Positions 5,824 to 11,779 of a stretch of DNA of 12,331 nucleotides are shown here, piece by piece. Position 1 is the first letter of the stretch. Each line of letters starts with the position of its first letter. The stretch covers positions 1-12,331 of the forward strand of contig CALWIE010000162.1 in assembly GCA_944380625.1 (NCBI GenBank), in the 5' to 3' direction. The position numbers and the translations under genes are program-made. The notes beneath the pieces are model-generated. The model had not been told where the DNA came from. It saw nothing but the letters and a program-made list of their open reading frames with translations, and did not search any database. This DNA is from an uncultured Clostridia bacterium. Its GTDB lineage: Bacteria > Bacillota_A > Clostridia > Oscillospirales > Acutalibacteraceae.

Positions 5824-5933
5824 ATGAAAAACCTTTGGCCCTCAGCGGCCGTTTCCGCCTCCCCCAGGGCCTGAAGCCACGGGACCCGCTGCCTGGCGCG
5901 CCAGGCCGGGAGGCGTTACTGCCCTCAGGCCCT
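5824..5933 (+). promoter_or_regulatory. Possible leader ORF and RNA hairpins upstream of the MATE gene
   Basis: An ATG at 5824 preceded by GGAAAGGAAG opens a 16-codon frame (MKNLWPSAAVSASPRA) ending with TGA at 5872-5874. Its last codons form the left arm of an outer stem, AGGGCCTGA (5866-5874) with TCAGGCCCT (5925-5933), followed by TTTT. Inside lies a perfect 16-bp palindrome, GCCTGGCGCGCCAGGC (5891-5906). Translation of the short frame would disrupt the outer stem, as in leader-peptide attenuation. No known riboswitch consensus is recognised. The structure is seen; regulation is inferred. Confidence 0.3.
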
Positions 5934-5980
5934 TTTCCCTGGCAAATGGCACACATCCTTTGGGAAAGAGGTCTTGCACA

Positions 5981-7342
5981 ATGGCAAACACAGTGGATAT
6001 GACCCGGGGCAAGCCCCTGGGATTGCTGGCGGGCTTTGCGGGCCCCATCTTCCTCTCCAACATCTGCCAGGCCCTCTACGCGGTGGCGGACAGCGCCGTG
6101 GTGGGGCGGTTTTTGGGGGTGGACGCCTTCGCGGCGGTGGGGGCCGCAGGCGCCGTCAGCTGGATAGTTTTAGACGTGACCCTGGGCCTTACCCAGGGCT
6201 TTGGGGTCCTGTACGCCCAGCGCTTCGGGGCCCGGGACTTTCCCGGCCTGCGGCGGGGGGTGGCCATGTCCCTCTGGCTGGGGCTGGGGTCGGGAGGGCT
6301 CCTCACCCTTTTGGGGATCCTGGGCGCCCGGCCTGCGCTCTCCGCCCTGCAAACCCCGGCGGAGATCCTCCCGGAGGCCCTTGTCTACCTGCGCTGTATC
6401 TTCGGGGGCGCCCTGATCCACACCGCCTACAACCTGGCGGCCAGGCTCTTGGGGGGCCTGGGCAACAGCCGCACGCCCCTTTTTGCGGTGATCGTCTCCA
6501 GCGTCTTCAACGTGCTGTTGGACCTGGTGATCGTGGGGGCCTGGGGCTGGGGGGTGGCCGGGGCGGCCTTCTCCACCCTGGCGGCCCAGCTGCTGAGCTT
6601 TTTCCTCTGCCTGAGGAAGCTCCGGGCCATCCCAGAGGCGCGCCCCGCCCGGGAGGACTTCCGCCCAGACCGGGCCGTCCTGGGGGAGCTGCTCCGGCTG
6701 GGGGTCCCCCTGGGCTTCCGCAACGGGGTGATCTCCCTGGGCGGGCTCTTTGTCCAACGGGCTGTCAACGGCTACGGCGCCCTGTTTGTGGCGGGGATCA
6801 CCGCGGCCCAGAAATACTTTGACCTGATGCAGCTGGCCGCCGGGGCCCTGGACGGGGCCTTTGCCACCTATTCCGCCCAGAACTACGGCACCCGGAACCT
6901 GCCCCGCATCCGCCTGGGGCTGCGGTGCGCCTCTGCCGCCGCCCTCCTCGCCGCCCTGGCCACGGCCCTGCTGGCCGCCCTCTTCGGCCGGGGGATGATC
7001 CGCCTGTTGGTCGCCGGGGACCCGGGGGACCTGGGGACTGTGGTCCAGGCGGGGTACGAGAGCCTGCTGGTCACCGCCGGGGGGCTGCCGGCCCTCTACA
7101 TGCTCTACCTGTACCGCTCTGGGCTCCAGGGCATGGGCAGCACCCTGGCCCCTGTGGCCTCCGGCTTTGTGGAGCTGGGGCTGCGGCTGGCCGCCGTGTT
7201 CCTCCTGCCCCCGGCCCTGGGCCGGTGGGGCCTGTACCTGGCAAATCCCCTGGGCTGGGCCGGGGCCCTCCTGCTGCTGTGCCTCTCCTACCACCGGGTC
7301 TACCGGAGGCGGCAGCGGGACTTCGGCGCCCCGCCTGCCTGA
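5981..7342 (+). CDS. MATE-family multidrug/cation antiporter
   Basis: The 453-residue product has the length and about twelve hydrophobic segments of MATE exporters (NorM/DinF/MepA group), which extrude drugs or metabolites in exchange for Na+ or H+. Typical features are the N-terminal GPIFLSNICQALYAVADSAVVGRFLG (TM1, residues 21-46), GLTQGFGVLYAQRFGA, AARLLGGLGNSRTPLFAVIVSSVFNVLLDLV, and the repeat-2 start PLGFRNGVISLGGLFVQRAVNGYG. I choose the ATG at 5981 with AAGAGG nine bases upstream; a TTG seven codons earlier is possible but has no ribosome site. It follows the threonine aldolase gene by 181 bp in the same direction and ends at a strong terminator. The substrate cannot be predicted. 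Confidence 0.92.
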   Translation: MANTVDMTRGKPLGLLAGFAGPIFLSNICQALYAVADSAVVGRFLGVDAFAAVGAAGAVSWIVLDVTLGLTQGFGVLYAQRFGARDFPGLRRGVAMSLWLGLGSGGLLTLLGILGARPALSALQTPAEILPEALVYLRCIFGGALIHTAYNLAARLLGGLGNSRTPLFAVIVSSVFNVLLDLVIVGAWGWGVAGAAFSTLAAQLLSFFLCLRKLRAIPEARPAREDFRPDRAVLGELLRLGVPLGFRNGVISLGGLFVQRAVNGYGALFVAGITAAQKYFDLMQLAAGALDGAFATYSAQNYGTRNLPRIRLGLRCASAAALLAALATALLAALFGRGMIRLLVAGDPGDLGTVVQAGYESLLVTAGGLPALYMLYLYRSGLQGMGSTLAPVASGFVELGLRLAAVFLLPPALGRWGLYLANPLGWAGALLLLCLSYHRVYRRRQRDFGAPPA

Positions 7343-7351
7343 AAAGCATAT

Positions 7352-7386
7352 AAAAAACCGCCTGAGGATACCCTCAGGCGGTTTTT
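7352..7386. terminator. Bidirectional terminator between the MATE gene and crcB
   Basis: CCGCCTGAGG (7358-7367) pairs perfectly with CCTCAGGCGG (7372-7381) around a 4-nt loop, followed by TTTTT on the plus strand and six T residues on the minus strand. It lies 9 bp after the MATE stop. It also serves the ldh-crcB operon, which converges from the right. Confidence 0.92.
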
Positions 7387-7465
7387 GCCGCTGCCTTTCG
7401 GCGAAACCTCCCCTGGTTTTAGAGGGGCGGGATAAAACCGGGCGCAAAAGTTTTTGCGAGGGGCC

Positions 7466-7762
7466 TCAGGCCCAACGGCCCACCGCCGCCCGGCCCAGGG
7501 CCTGTCCCAACAGGACCCCCAAAAGGCACAGGGCCAGGCTCAAGAGGACGTAGAGCCCTCCCAGCAGGGGCCTGCCCCCCTGGAAAAGCCCTGCAGCCTC
7601 CAGGGAAAAGGTGGAGAAGGTGGTGAATCCCCCGCAGACGCCGGTCTGCCAAAAGAGCTTCCCCCGCTGCCCCAGGAGCCTGCCGGCAAAGAGCCCGCTC
7701 AAAAAACCGATGGCCACCGCCCCCAGGGCGCCCCCCAGGGCCACCAGCCCCACAGAAGCCAT
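7466..7762 (-). CDS. crcB: CrcB/FluC fluoride-channel homologue with an internal deletion
   Basis: CrcB/FluC forms a dual-topology dimeric fluoride channel. This 98-residue protein has the family start GGALGAVA (10-17) and the hallmark GVCGGFTTFSTF (41-52) with the phenylalanine-box residues, then the C-terminal helices. Normal members have about 120-130 residues. Compared with E. coli CrcB, which I recall as GGTGSVARW, then roughly 30 residues including GTLAANLIG, then IGMGF, this protein joins GAVA directly to IGFLSG. The missing piece spans the end of TM1 and most of TM2, with the conserved Arg and the pore Asn. The frame is open and has AAGGGGG seven bases before the ATG. It starts 16 bp after ldh. 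It may be a decaying or repurposed channel. Confidence 0.8.
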   Translation of the reverse strand: MASVGLVALGGALGAVAIGFLSGLFAGRLLGQRGKLFWQTGVCGGFTTFSTFSLEAAGLFQGGRPLLGGLYVLLSLALCLLGVLLGQALGRAAVGRWA

Positions 7763-7778
7763 GACGGGACCCCCTTTC

Positions 7779-8729
7779 TCACAGCTCCAGCCCCTGGTAA
7801 TTCTCCCGGAGGATGTCGCAGGAGGCCTGGAACTTCTGGCGCTCTTCCTCGGTCAGGTTCAGCTCCAGGATCCGGTCCACCCCGTTGCGGTTGACGATGC
7901 AGGGCACCCCGGCGTACACGTCCCGCTGGCCGTACTCCCCCCGCAGCCGGGCGGAGACGGTGAGCACGCTGTTCTCGTTGGAGAGCACCGCCCGGACAAT
8001 GCGCACCAGGGCCATGCCGATGCCGTAATAGGTGGCCCGTTTGGCGGCGATGATCTTCTGGGCGGCGTCCCGGACCTCCAGGCTGATCTTCTGCATCTCC
8101 TCCAGGCAGAACTTGCCCTGGGAGTCCTCGCAGATGTCCGTGACGGACTTGGTGGCCAGCATGGCCTGGCTCCAGGGGACGAACTCGCTGTCCCCGTGCT
8201 CGCCGATGACGTAGGCGTGGACGTTGCGGGGGTCCACGGTGAAGTAATCCCCCAGGAGATACCGCAGCCGGGCGGTGTCCAGGGTGGTTCCGGTGCCGAA
8301 CACCCGGTTGGAGTTAAAGCCCGAGAGCTCGTAGGTGACCCGGGTCATCACGTCCACGGGGTTTGTGGCCACCAGGAAGATCCCCCCGAACCCCGACCGG
8401 GTGATGGGCCCGATGATGGACTGGAACACCGCCGCGTTGCGCTTGAGCAGATCCAGGCGGGACTCCCCGGGCTTCTGGCTGACCCCCGCGCAGATGACCA
8501 CAATGTCCGCGTCGGCGCAGTCGCTGTACTCCCCGGCGTAGATCTTCATGCTGGAGCTGGCGAAGGCCACCCCGTGGTTCAGGGCCATGGCCTCCCCTTC
8601 CGCACGCTTTTTGTCAATGTCCACCAGCACCAGCTCGTCGCACACGGAGCGGTTCAGGGCGGAGTAGGCAAAGCTCATGCCCACCATGCCGGTGCCCACC
8701 ACCACTACTTTCCGTCTGTTCACAACCAT
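7779..8729 (-). CDS. ldh: L-lactate dehydrogenase (NAD-dependent, probably FBP-responsive)
   Basis: The enzyme reduces pyruvate to L-lactate with NADH, regenerating NAD+ in fermentation. The 316-residue protein shows the Rossmann GTGMVG (12-17), Asp38 for the NAD ribose, the substrate-specificity loop SQKPGESR with Gln85 (the lactate, not malate, type) and Arg91, ATNPVD (121-126), Asp151 and Arg154, and IGEHGDS with catalytic His178. Residues corresponding to the fructose-1,6-bisphosphate site of allosteric bacterial enzymes (Arg156 and His171, equivalent to R173 and H188) are present, so FBP activation is likely. The ATG at 8727-8729 has AGGGA six bases upstream. The promoter is at 8826-8854, and the leader holds an 8-bp hairpin (8783-8790 with 8799-8806). 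crcB follows closely. Confidence 0.96.
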   Translation of the reverse strand: MVVNRRKVVVVGTGMVGMSFAYSALNRSVCDELVLVDIDKKRAEGEAMALNHGVAFASSSMKIYAGEYSDCADADIVVICAGVSQKPGESRLDLLKRNAAVFQSIIGPITRSGFGGIFLVATNPVDVMTRVTYELSGFNSNRVFGTGTTLDTARLRYLLGDYFTVDPRNVHAYVIGEHGDSEFVPWSQAMLATKSVTDICEDSQGKFCLEEMQKISLEVRDAAQKIIAAKRATYYGIGMALVRIVRAVLSNENSVLTVSARLRGEYGQRDVYAGVPCIVNRNGVDRILELNLTEEERQKFQASCDILRENYQGLEL

Positions 8730-8825
8730 CGCAGATCCCTGCCTTTCCCGTTGGGTTTTCCCCTTTAGTTTGTAAGGTCCGCCCGCCCCCTATTCCCCGG
8801 GGACGGAAAAACTGCCCTCAAAGGT

Positions 8826-8854
8826 ATTGTAGCCCAGAAGCCCCCGGAAAGCAA
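8826..8854 (-). promoter_or_regulatory. Promoter of ldh-crcB
   Basis: On the minus strand TTGCTT (8849-8854) and TACAAT (8826-8831) are 17 bp apart. The predicted start near 8819 leaves a leader of about 90 nt. I see no Rex-like TTGTGA...TCACAA operator, although Rex often controls ldh in Firmicutes. Confidence 0.75.
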
Positions 8855-8866
8855 GGGATTTTCCCC

Positions 8867-8897
8867 GCCGGGGCGCCCCTTAAAAAAACGCCCCGGC
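8867..8897. repeat. 9-bp inverted repeat between the divergent ldh and spoIIGA promoters
   Basis: GCCGGGGCG (8867-8875) and CGCCCCGGC (8889-8897) are perfect inverted arms around an A-rich 13-nt centre. The element sits upstream of both promoters, about 12 bp from the ldh -35 box. It could be an operator, or only a GC-rich fold. No transcript that would use it as a terminator is evident. Confidence 0.45.
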
Positions 8898-8909
8898 CCC
8901 CTCCCACAA

Positions 8910-8943
8910 AGCGACAGGAGATTCCCGCCGGCCCCCCTATAAT
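8910..8943 (+). promoter_or_regulatory. Probable spoIIGA-sigE promoter with a Spo0A-box-like site
   Basis: A perfect TATAAT lies at 8938-8943, just before spoIIGA. No -35 box is found at 16-18 bp spacing. About 22 bp upstream is AGCGACA (8910-8916), which on the minus strand reads TGTCGCT and matches five of seven positions of the 0A box TGNCGAA. In B. subtilis the spoIIG promoter is activated by Spo0A~P bound over an abnormally spaced -35, so the layout is suggestive. The predicted leader is very short (about 12 nt). Confidence 0.5.
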
Positions 8944-8961
8944 AGATGGGAGACAGGGGGG

Positions 8962-9804
8962 ATGGCCTTGACCGTCTACGCCGACGTGCTGCTGATCGTC
9001 AACCTGTACGTGGACTTTTTCCTGCTGTGGTGCGCCGACCGGGCCCTGGGGCTGGGGGCCCGGCCCTGGCGGCTGGGGGCGGGGGCCCTTCTGGGGGCCC
9101 TGGGATCCCTCGCCTGCCTGCTGCCGGGACAGCCGGGGTGGCTCTCCTTCCTGTGGGGAGGGGCCTGCGCCCTTCTGACCGCCGGGGGCGCCTTCCTGCC
9201 CCGGCCGCCCAGGGTTTTCCTCCAGGCGGCCCTGGCCCTGTGGGGCTTTTCCCTGGGGCTGGGAGGGCTCTTTTTGTTCCTCATCCGGTGGGCCGCCCCG
9301 GGAAACATGGCCCTGGTGGGCCACGCGGTGTACCTGGACCTCTCCCCTGGGCTGCTGTTCTTTTTCACCCTGGCCGCCTACGGGGTGTTCTGGGCCTTTC
9401 AAAAGTTCCTTCCCCGGGAGGACCTGGCGGGCCGGGCCTGCCGCATCCTGGTGGAACAGGGGGGCAGGCGGGCGGTCCTCTGGGCCCGGGCCGACACAGG
9501 CAGCACCCTGCGGGAGCCTTTTTCCGGCCTGCCGGTGATCGTCTGCCAGGCCCGGGCCCTGGAGGGCCTCTCCCTCCCGGGGCTGGAGGGCCTTCTGGAG
9601 GGGCGGGCCCCACCGGGCCCCGCCCTGCGCCTGGTGCCCTTTGAGAGCGTGGGGGGCCAGGGGGTGCTGCCCGCCTTCCGGCCGGAGAGGGTCTGCCGCT
9701 TTCCGGAAGGGACCCCTCTGCCCTGCTACGTCGCCCTGTGGGACCGGGAGTTCCCCGGGAAAGACTTCCAGGCCCTCTACAACCCGGACCAGTTCCCCCT
9801 CTAG
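8962..9804 (+). CDS. spoIIGA: Pro-sigma-E processing protease SpoIIGA
   Basis: SpoIIGA is the aspartic-type membrane protease that cleaves the pro-sequence of sigma-E in the mother cell when SpoIIR signals from the forespore. The 280-residue protein starts [22 protein letters not shown], matching the family N-terminus, and shows five hydrophobic segments (about 5-27, 36-55, 59-78, 84-108 and 126-146), then a cytoplasmic C-terminal domain. That domain carries ADTGSTL with the active-site Asp178 and the conserved [15 protein letters not shown] (227-241). Membrane topology and length fit the family. GGGAG lies nine bases before the ATG. sigE follows after 32 bp, the conserved operon partner. Confidence 0.95.
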   Translation: MALTVYADVLLIVNLYVDFFLLWCADRALGLGARPWRLGAGALLGALGSLACLLPGQPGWLSFLWGGACALLTAGGAFLPRPPRVFLQAALALWGFSLGLGGLFLFLIRWAAPGNMALVGHAVYLDLSPGLLFFFTLAAYGVFWAFQKFLPREDLAGRACRILVEQGGRRAVLWARADTGSTLREPFSGLPVIVCQARALEGLSLPGLEGLLEGRAPPGPALRLVPFESVGGQGVLPAFRPERVCRFPEGTPLPCYVALWDREFPGKDFQALYNPDQFPL

Positions 9805-9836
9805 CCCCCCAATTTACCCCAAAGGAGGTTTCCCCC

Positions 9837-10541
9837 ATGCGTCTGCCCCATTTCCTCTCCTGGCTGCGAAGGCTCTTTGCCTCCGGCGGCCGCCAGTGCC
9901 ACTACATCCACGGGCCTGAGACACTGCCCCCGCCCCTCTCGAAGGAGGAGGAGGCCCAGGTGCTGGAGAACATCCGCCAGGGGGTCCCGGGGGCCCGGGA
10001 GCCCCTGATCACCCACAACCTGCGGCTGGTGGTGTACATCGCCAAAAAGTTTGAAACCCCCGGCGCCGGCGTGGAGGACCTGATCTCCATCGGCTCCATC
10101 GGCCTCATCAAGGCGGTGAACACCTTCCAGGTGGACCGGGGCATCAAGCTGGCCACCTACGCCTCCCGGTGCATCGAAAACGAGATCCTCATGTACCTGC
10201 GGAAAAGCGCCCAGCTGCGCCACGAGGTCTCCATTGACGACCCGTTGAACGTGGATTGGGACGGCAACGAGCTGCTCCTCTCCGACCTTCTGGGCAGCGA
10301 CCCGGACACGGTCAACCGGGACATTGAGCAGGAGGCGGAGAGGTCCTTGCTCCGCAGCGCCGTGGACCGCCTGGCCCCCCGGGAGCGGAAGATCATGGTG
10401 CTGCGCTTTGGGCTGGGCTCCTCCCGGGAGCACACCCAAAAGGAGGTGGCCGACCGCCTGGGCATCTCCCAGTCCTACATCTCCCGGCTGGAAAAGCGGA
10501 TTATCCACCGGCTGCGGCGGGACCTGGAAAAGGCCGGCTAG
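9837..10541 (+). CDS. sigE: Sporulation mother-cell sigma factor, pro-sigma-E
   Basis: Sigma-E directs early mother-cell gene expression during sporulation. The 234-residue product has an N-terminal pro-sequence ([20 protein letters not shown]), then [18 protein letters not shown], which aligns with the B. subtilis cleavage region, so SpoIIGA would cut near residues 22-24. Region 2 spans about 55-125 ([49 protein letters not shown]), followed by [21 protein letters not shown] and region 4 at about 175-230 with the helix-turn-helix [23 protein letters not shown]. The ATG at 9837 has a perfect AAAGGAGG site. The pro-sequence is slightly shorter than the 27-residue B. subtilis one. sigG, often next in the cluster, is not downstream here. 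Confidence 0.97.
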   Translation: MRLPHFLSWLRRLFASGGRQCHYIHGPETLPPPLSKEEEAQVLENIRQGVPGAREPLITHNLRLVVYIAKKFETPGAGVEDLISIGSIGLIKAVNTFQVDRGIKLATYASRCIENEILMYLRKSAQLRHEVSIDDPLNVDWDGNELLLSDLLGSDPDTVNRDIEQEAERSLLRSAVDRLAPRERKIMVLRFGLGSSREHTQKEVADRLGISQSYISRLEKRIIHRLRRDLEKAG

Positions 10542-10546
10542 GCCCG

Positions 10547-10588
10547 AAAAAAAGACGCAGGCGCCTGCCCGCGGGGGCAAGCGCCTGC
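10547..10588 (-). terminator. Terminator of the 62-residue protein gene
   Basis: GCAGGCGC (10557-10564) pairs with GCGCCTGC (10581-10588), with TGCCC/GGGCA continuing the stem. Read on the minus strand the stem is followed after three bases by seven T residues (10547-10553), so it terminates the leftward gene ending at 10627. On the plus strand there is no T-run, so sigE has no clear terminator of its own here and could read into this region as antisense. Confidence 0.75.
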
Positions 10589-10626
10589 CAAAGGAGAATC
10601 TCCAAGGGCTGGAGGAGGGAGAAAAA

Positions 10627-10815
10627 TCAGCCCTTGCGCCTATGAAAACTGAAGAAGGAGTTCAGCAGGGGCTGGGGACGCTGGTAGTCCCGCACATCCT
10701 GCTCTACAAAGGCCACCGGCTGGATGCCGTTCTGGTACACCACCCGGCTGGAACGCTTCTGGAACATGGCGCTCTCGTAATCTCTGACGGTGACAGGCTG
10801 CTCAAAGGTAAACAT
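10627..10815 (-). CDS. 62-residue protein of unknown function
   Basis: I do not recognise this protein. The ATG at 10813-10815 with AAAGGAAG seven bases upstream gives 62 residues: MFTFEQPVTVRDYESAMFQK, then RSSRVVYQNGIQPVAFVEQD, ending in a basic tail (FFSFHRRKG). It has no transmembrane segment, signal peptide or cysteine pair. The pattern of alternating hydrophobic residues suggests a small beta-rich or mixed fold. A longer in-frame reading to 11049 exists but would pass through the promoter at 10919-10947 and is rejected. It is a single-gene unit with its own strong promoter, an unusually long leader and its own terminator, and it lies convergent with sigE. Confidence 0.7.
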   Translation of the reverse strand: MFTFEQPVTVRDYESAMFQKRSSRVVYQNGIQPVAFVEQDVRDYQRPQPLLNSFFSFHRRKG

Positions 10816-10912
10816 ACTGCAACTTCCTTTCGCAAAAACAGGAATGGTAAAATTTGTTCTCGTGTGGGAGACAGTTTCCACGGACCAAGGTCCCTGGCTC
10901 CTCTCTCCTTGC
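10816..10912 (-). promoter_or_regulatory. Long structured leader of the 62-residue protein gene
   Basis: The predicted transcript start near 10912 leaves about 97 nt before the ATG. The leader includes a GGAC-CTTG-GTCC hairpin (a CUUG tetraloop) near 10881-10892 and a nearby GTGG/CCAC stem, with the lower part A/T-rich up to the ribosome site. It matches no riboswitch family that I know. Regulation through this RNA is an inference. Confidence 0.35.
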
Positions 10913-10918
10913 AAGATT

Positions 10919-10947
10919 ATTCTATCATAAAGTTGCGAGATTTTCAA
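10919..10947 (-). promoter_or_regulatory. Strong promoter of the 62-residue protein gene
   Basis: On the minus strand TTGAAA (10942-10947) and TAGAAT (10919-10924) are 17 bp apart, with TGA before the -10 (extended -10 form). Upstream is an A/T-rich tract (10957-10985 region, runs of six A and T) of the kind that acts as an UP element. It stands out in this GC-rich window. Confidence 0.8.
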
Positions 10948-10951
10948 CATC

Positions 10952-10991
10952 TTTGGCGGTTTTTTACAAAATATTTTTTGAGATCGCCAAA
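10952..10991. repeat. 7-bp inverted repeat bracketing an A/T-rich tract upstream of the promoter
   Basis: TTTGGCG (10952-10958) and CGCCAAA (10985-10991) are perfect inverted arms 26 bp apart. They enclose A/T-rich runs at about -45 to -80 from the start predicted at 10912. The spacing suits two half-sites of a DNA-binding protein on a bent segment, or chance. From 10992 to about 11100 I see only the T-rich continuation and no gene. Confidence 0.4.
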
Positions 10992-11100
10992 ATTCATTTT
11001 TAGGCTCTCCCCAGCCGTTTTTCCCTGAAAAACACCTCTTTTTCTGCATCCAAAGGGGGAAAAGGCTGCAAACGCTCTGCTTCTTTAGCAGCGTAAACCC

Positions 11101-11150
11101 AAAAAACAGCCCCGGGGCAGAGGGTTTTTTCCCCTTTCCGCCCCGGGGCT
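11101..11150 (-). terminator. Terminator of the ypsA-like gene
   Basis: AGCCCCGGGG (11108-11117) pairs perfectly with CCCCGGGGCT (11141-11150), with a further AGGG/CCCT pairing inside the loop. On the minus strand the stem is followed after one base by six T residues (11101-11106). It lies 14 bp downstream of the stop at 11165. Confidence 0.88.
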
Positions 11151-11164
11151 TTCCGCCGGTTTTT

Positions 11165-11647
11165 TCAAAGCTTTTCCGCCAGGTTGCAGATCTCCAACCC
11201 CCTCCTGCGGGCGTACTGGACGGTGTAGGCCGTCCCGCCCCGGTCCCTCACCTGGTAGGCCACGCAGTAAGCGCTGTGATCTACCAGGAAACGGTTCCGG
11301 CGGTGCATGCACCCCCGCTGCCGCTGGGTGCCGGTGTAGATGACCAGGTCCGCCTGGCGCAAAAGCCCCCGGTACACCGCCGCGTCACGCTGGCTCCACT
11401 GGGCCTCCTGGCCCAGGCAGGGCAGGACCAGCACAAACTCCAGCTCCGGGAAGCCCTCTGCCCGCACCCGGAGCACCTCCTGGGCCGCCATGGTGTCGAA
11501 CCCCAGGGCTCCCCCTGCCAAAAAGCTGACGACCCCCTCCTGGGCCAGGCGGGCAATCTCCTCCCGGAGCATCCGGCGGAGCCACAGCCCGTCCTGGAGA
11601 GGGATGCGCCGGTGGCCCGTAAAGCAGCAGCTGGTCTCCCGTTCCAT
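11165..11647 (-). CDS. YpsA/DUF1273 family protein (SLOG superfamily)
   Basis: The 160-residue protein has the DUF1273/YpsA signatures: CCFTGHRRIP (7-16), FLAGGALGFDTMAAQ (42-56) with the glycine-rich nucleotide-sugar-binding loop, LVLPCLGQEAQWS (73-85), ADLVIYTGTQ (99-108) and CMHRRNRFLVDHSAYCVAY (113-131). SLOG domains are Rossmann-like folds thought to bind nucleotides or nucleotide-derived ligands. B. subtilis YpsA has been linked to cell division and stress resistance, but its biochemical role is unsettled. The protein is slightly shorter than B. subtilis YpsA (about 180 residues). The ATG has AGGAGGG six to seven bases upstream. It is a single-gene unit with its own promoter and terminator. 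Confidence 0.9.
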   Translation of the reverse strand: MERETSCCFTGHRRIPLQDGLWLRRMLREEIARLAQEGVVSFLAGGALGFDTMAAQEVLRVRAEGFPELEFVLVLPCLGQEAQWSQRDAAVYRGLLRQADLVIYTGTQRQRGCMHRRNRFLVDHSAYCVAYQVRDRGGTAYTVQYARRRGLEICNLAEKL

Positions 11648-11676
11648 AAAACGCCCTCCTGTCTTCTCTTCCCTTT

Positions 11677-11705
11677 AGGATACCAGCTGGCCCGGGGAAT
11701 GTCAA
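11677..11705 (-). promoter_or_regulatory. Promoter of the ypsA-like gene
   Basis: On the minus strand TTGACA (11700-11705) and TATCCT (11677-11682) are 17 bp apart. The predicted start near 11670 leaves a leader of about 23 nt with the AGGAGGG ribosome site. The -35 box lies about 28 bp past the terminator of the GGGtGRT gene. Confidence 0.8.
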
Positions 11706-11730
11706 TCGCCCGGAAGGCCTCAAAACGCAG

Positions 11731-11756
11731 AAAAGCGGCCCCCAAGGAGCCGCTTT
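11731..11756 (-). terminator. Terminator after the GGGtGRT-family gene
   Basis: On the minus strand GCGGCTCC pairs with GGGGCCGC (one G-U pair) around a 4-nt loop, followed by TTTT. It lies about 24 bp after the stop at 11780 and separates this gene from the ypsA-like promoter. Confidence 0.75.
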
Positions 11757-11779
11757 CCCTTATGAAACCAAAGGATTTT

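Noticed and set aside
5800..5980. A known riboswitch before the MATE gene
   Set aside because: I compared by eye with guanidine, THF, TPP, cobalamin, fluoride and preQ1 core motifs and found no match. A covariance-model search would be decisive.
6170..7447. A 425-codon open frame on the minus strand opposite the MATE gene
   Set aside because: It runs through the bidirectional terminator at 7352-7386 and has the low-complexity Gln/Gly/Pro composition of a reverse frame.
7611..8768. A 385-codon open frame on the plus strand opposite ldh and crcB
   Set aside because: The minus-strand LDH has all catalytic residues; the opposite frame has no ribosome site or recognisable domain.
8730..8825. A Rex operator or fluoride riboswitch in the ldh-crcB leader
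   Set aside because: There is no TTGTGA-type dyad and no fluoride-aptamer-like motif; only an 8-bp GC hairpin is seen.
10816..11049. An N-terminal extension of the 62-residue protein to 140 residues
   Set aside because: It would read through a strong promoter and a structured leader, while the internal ATG has a well-placed AAAGGAAG site.
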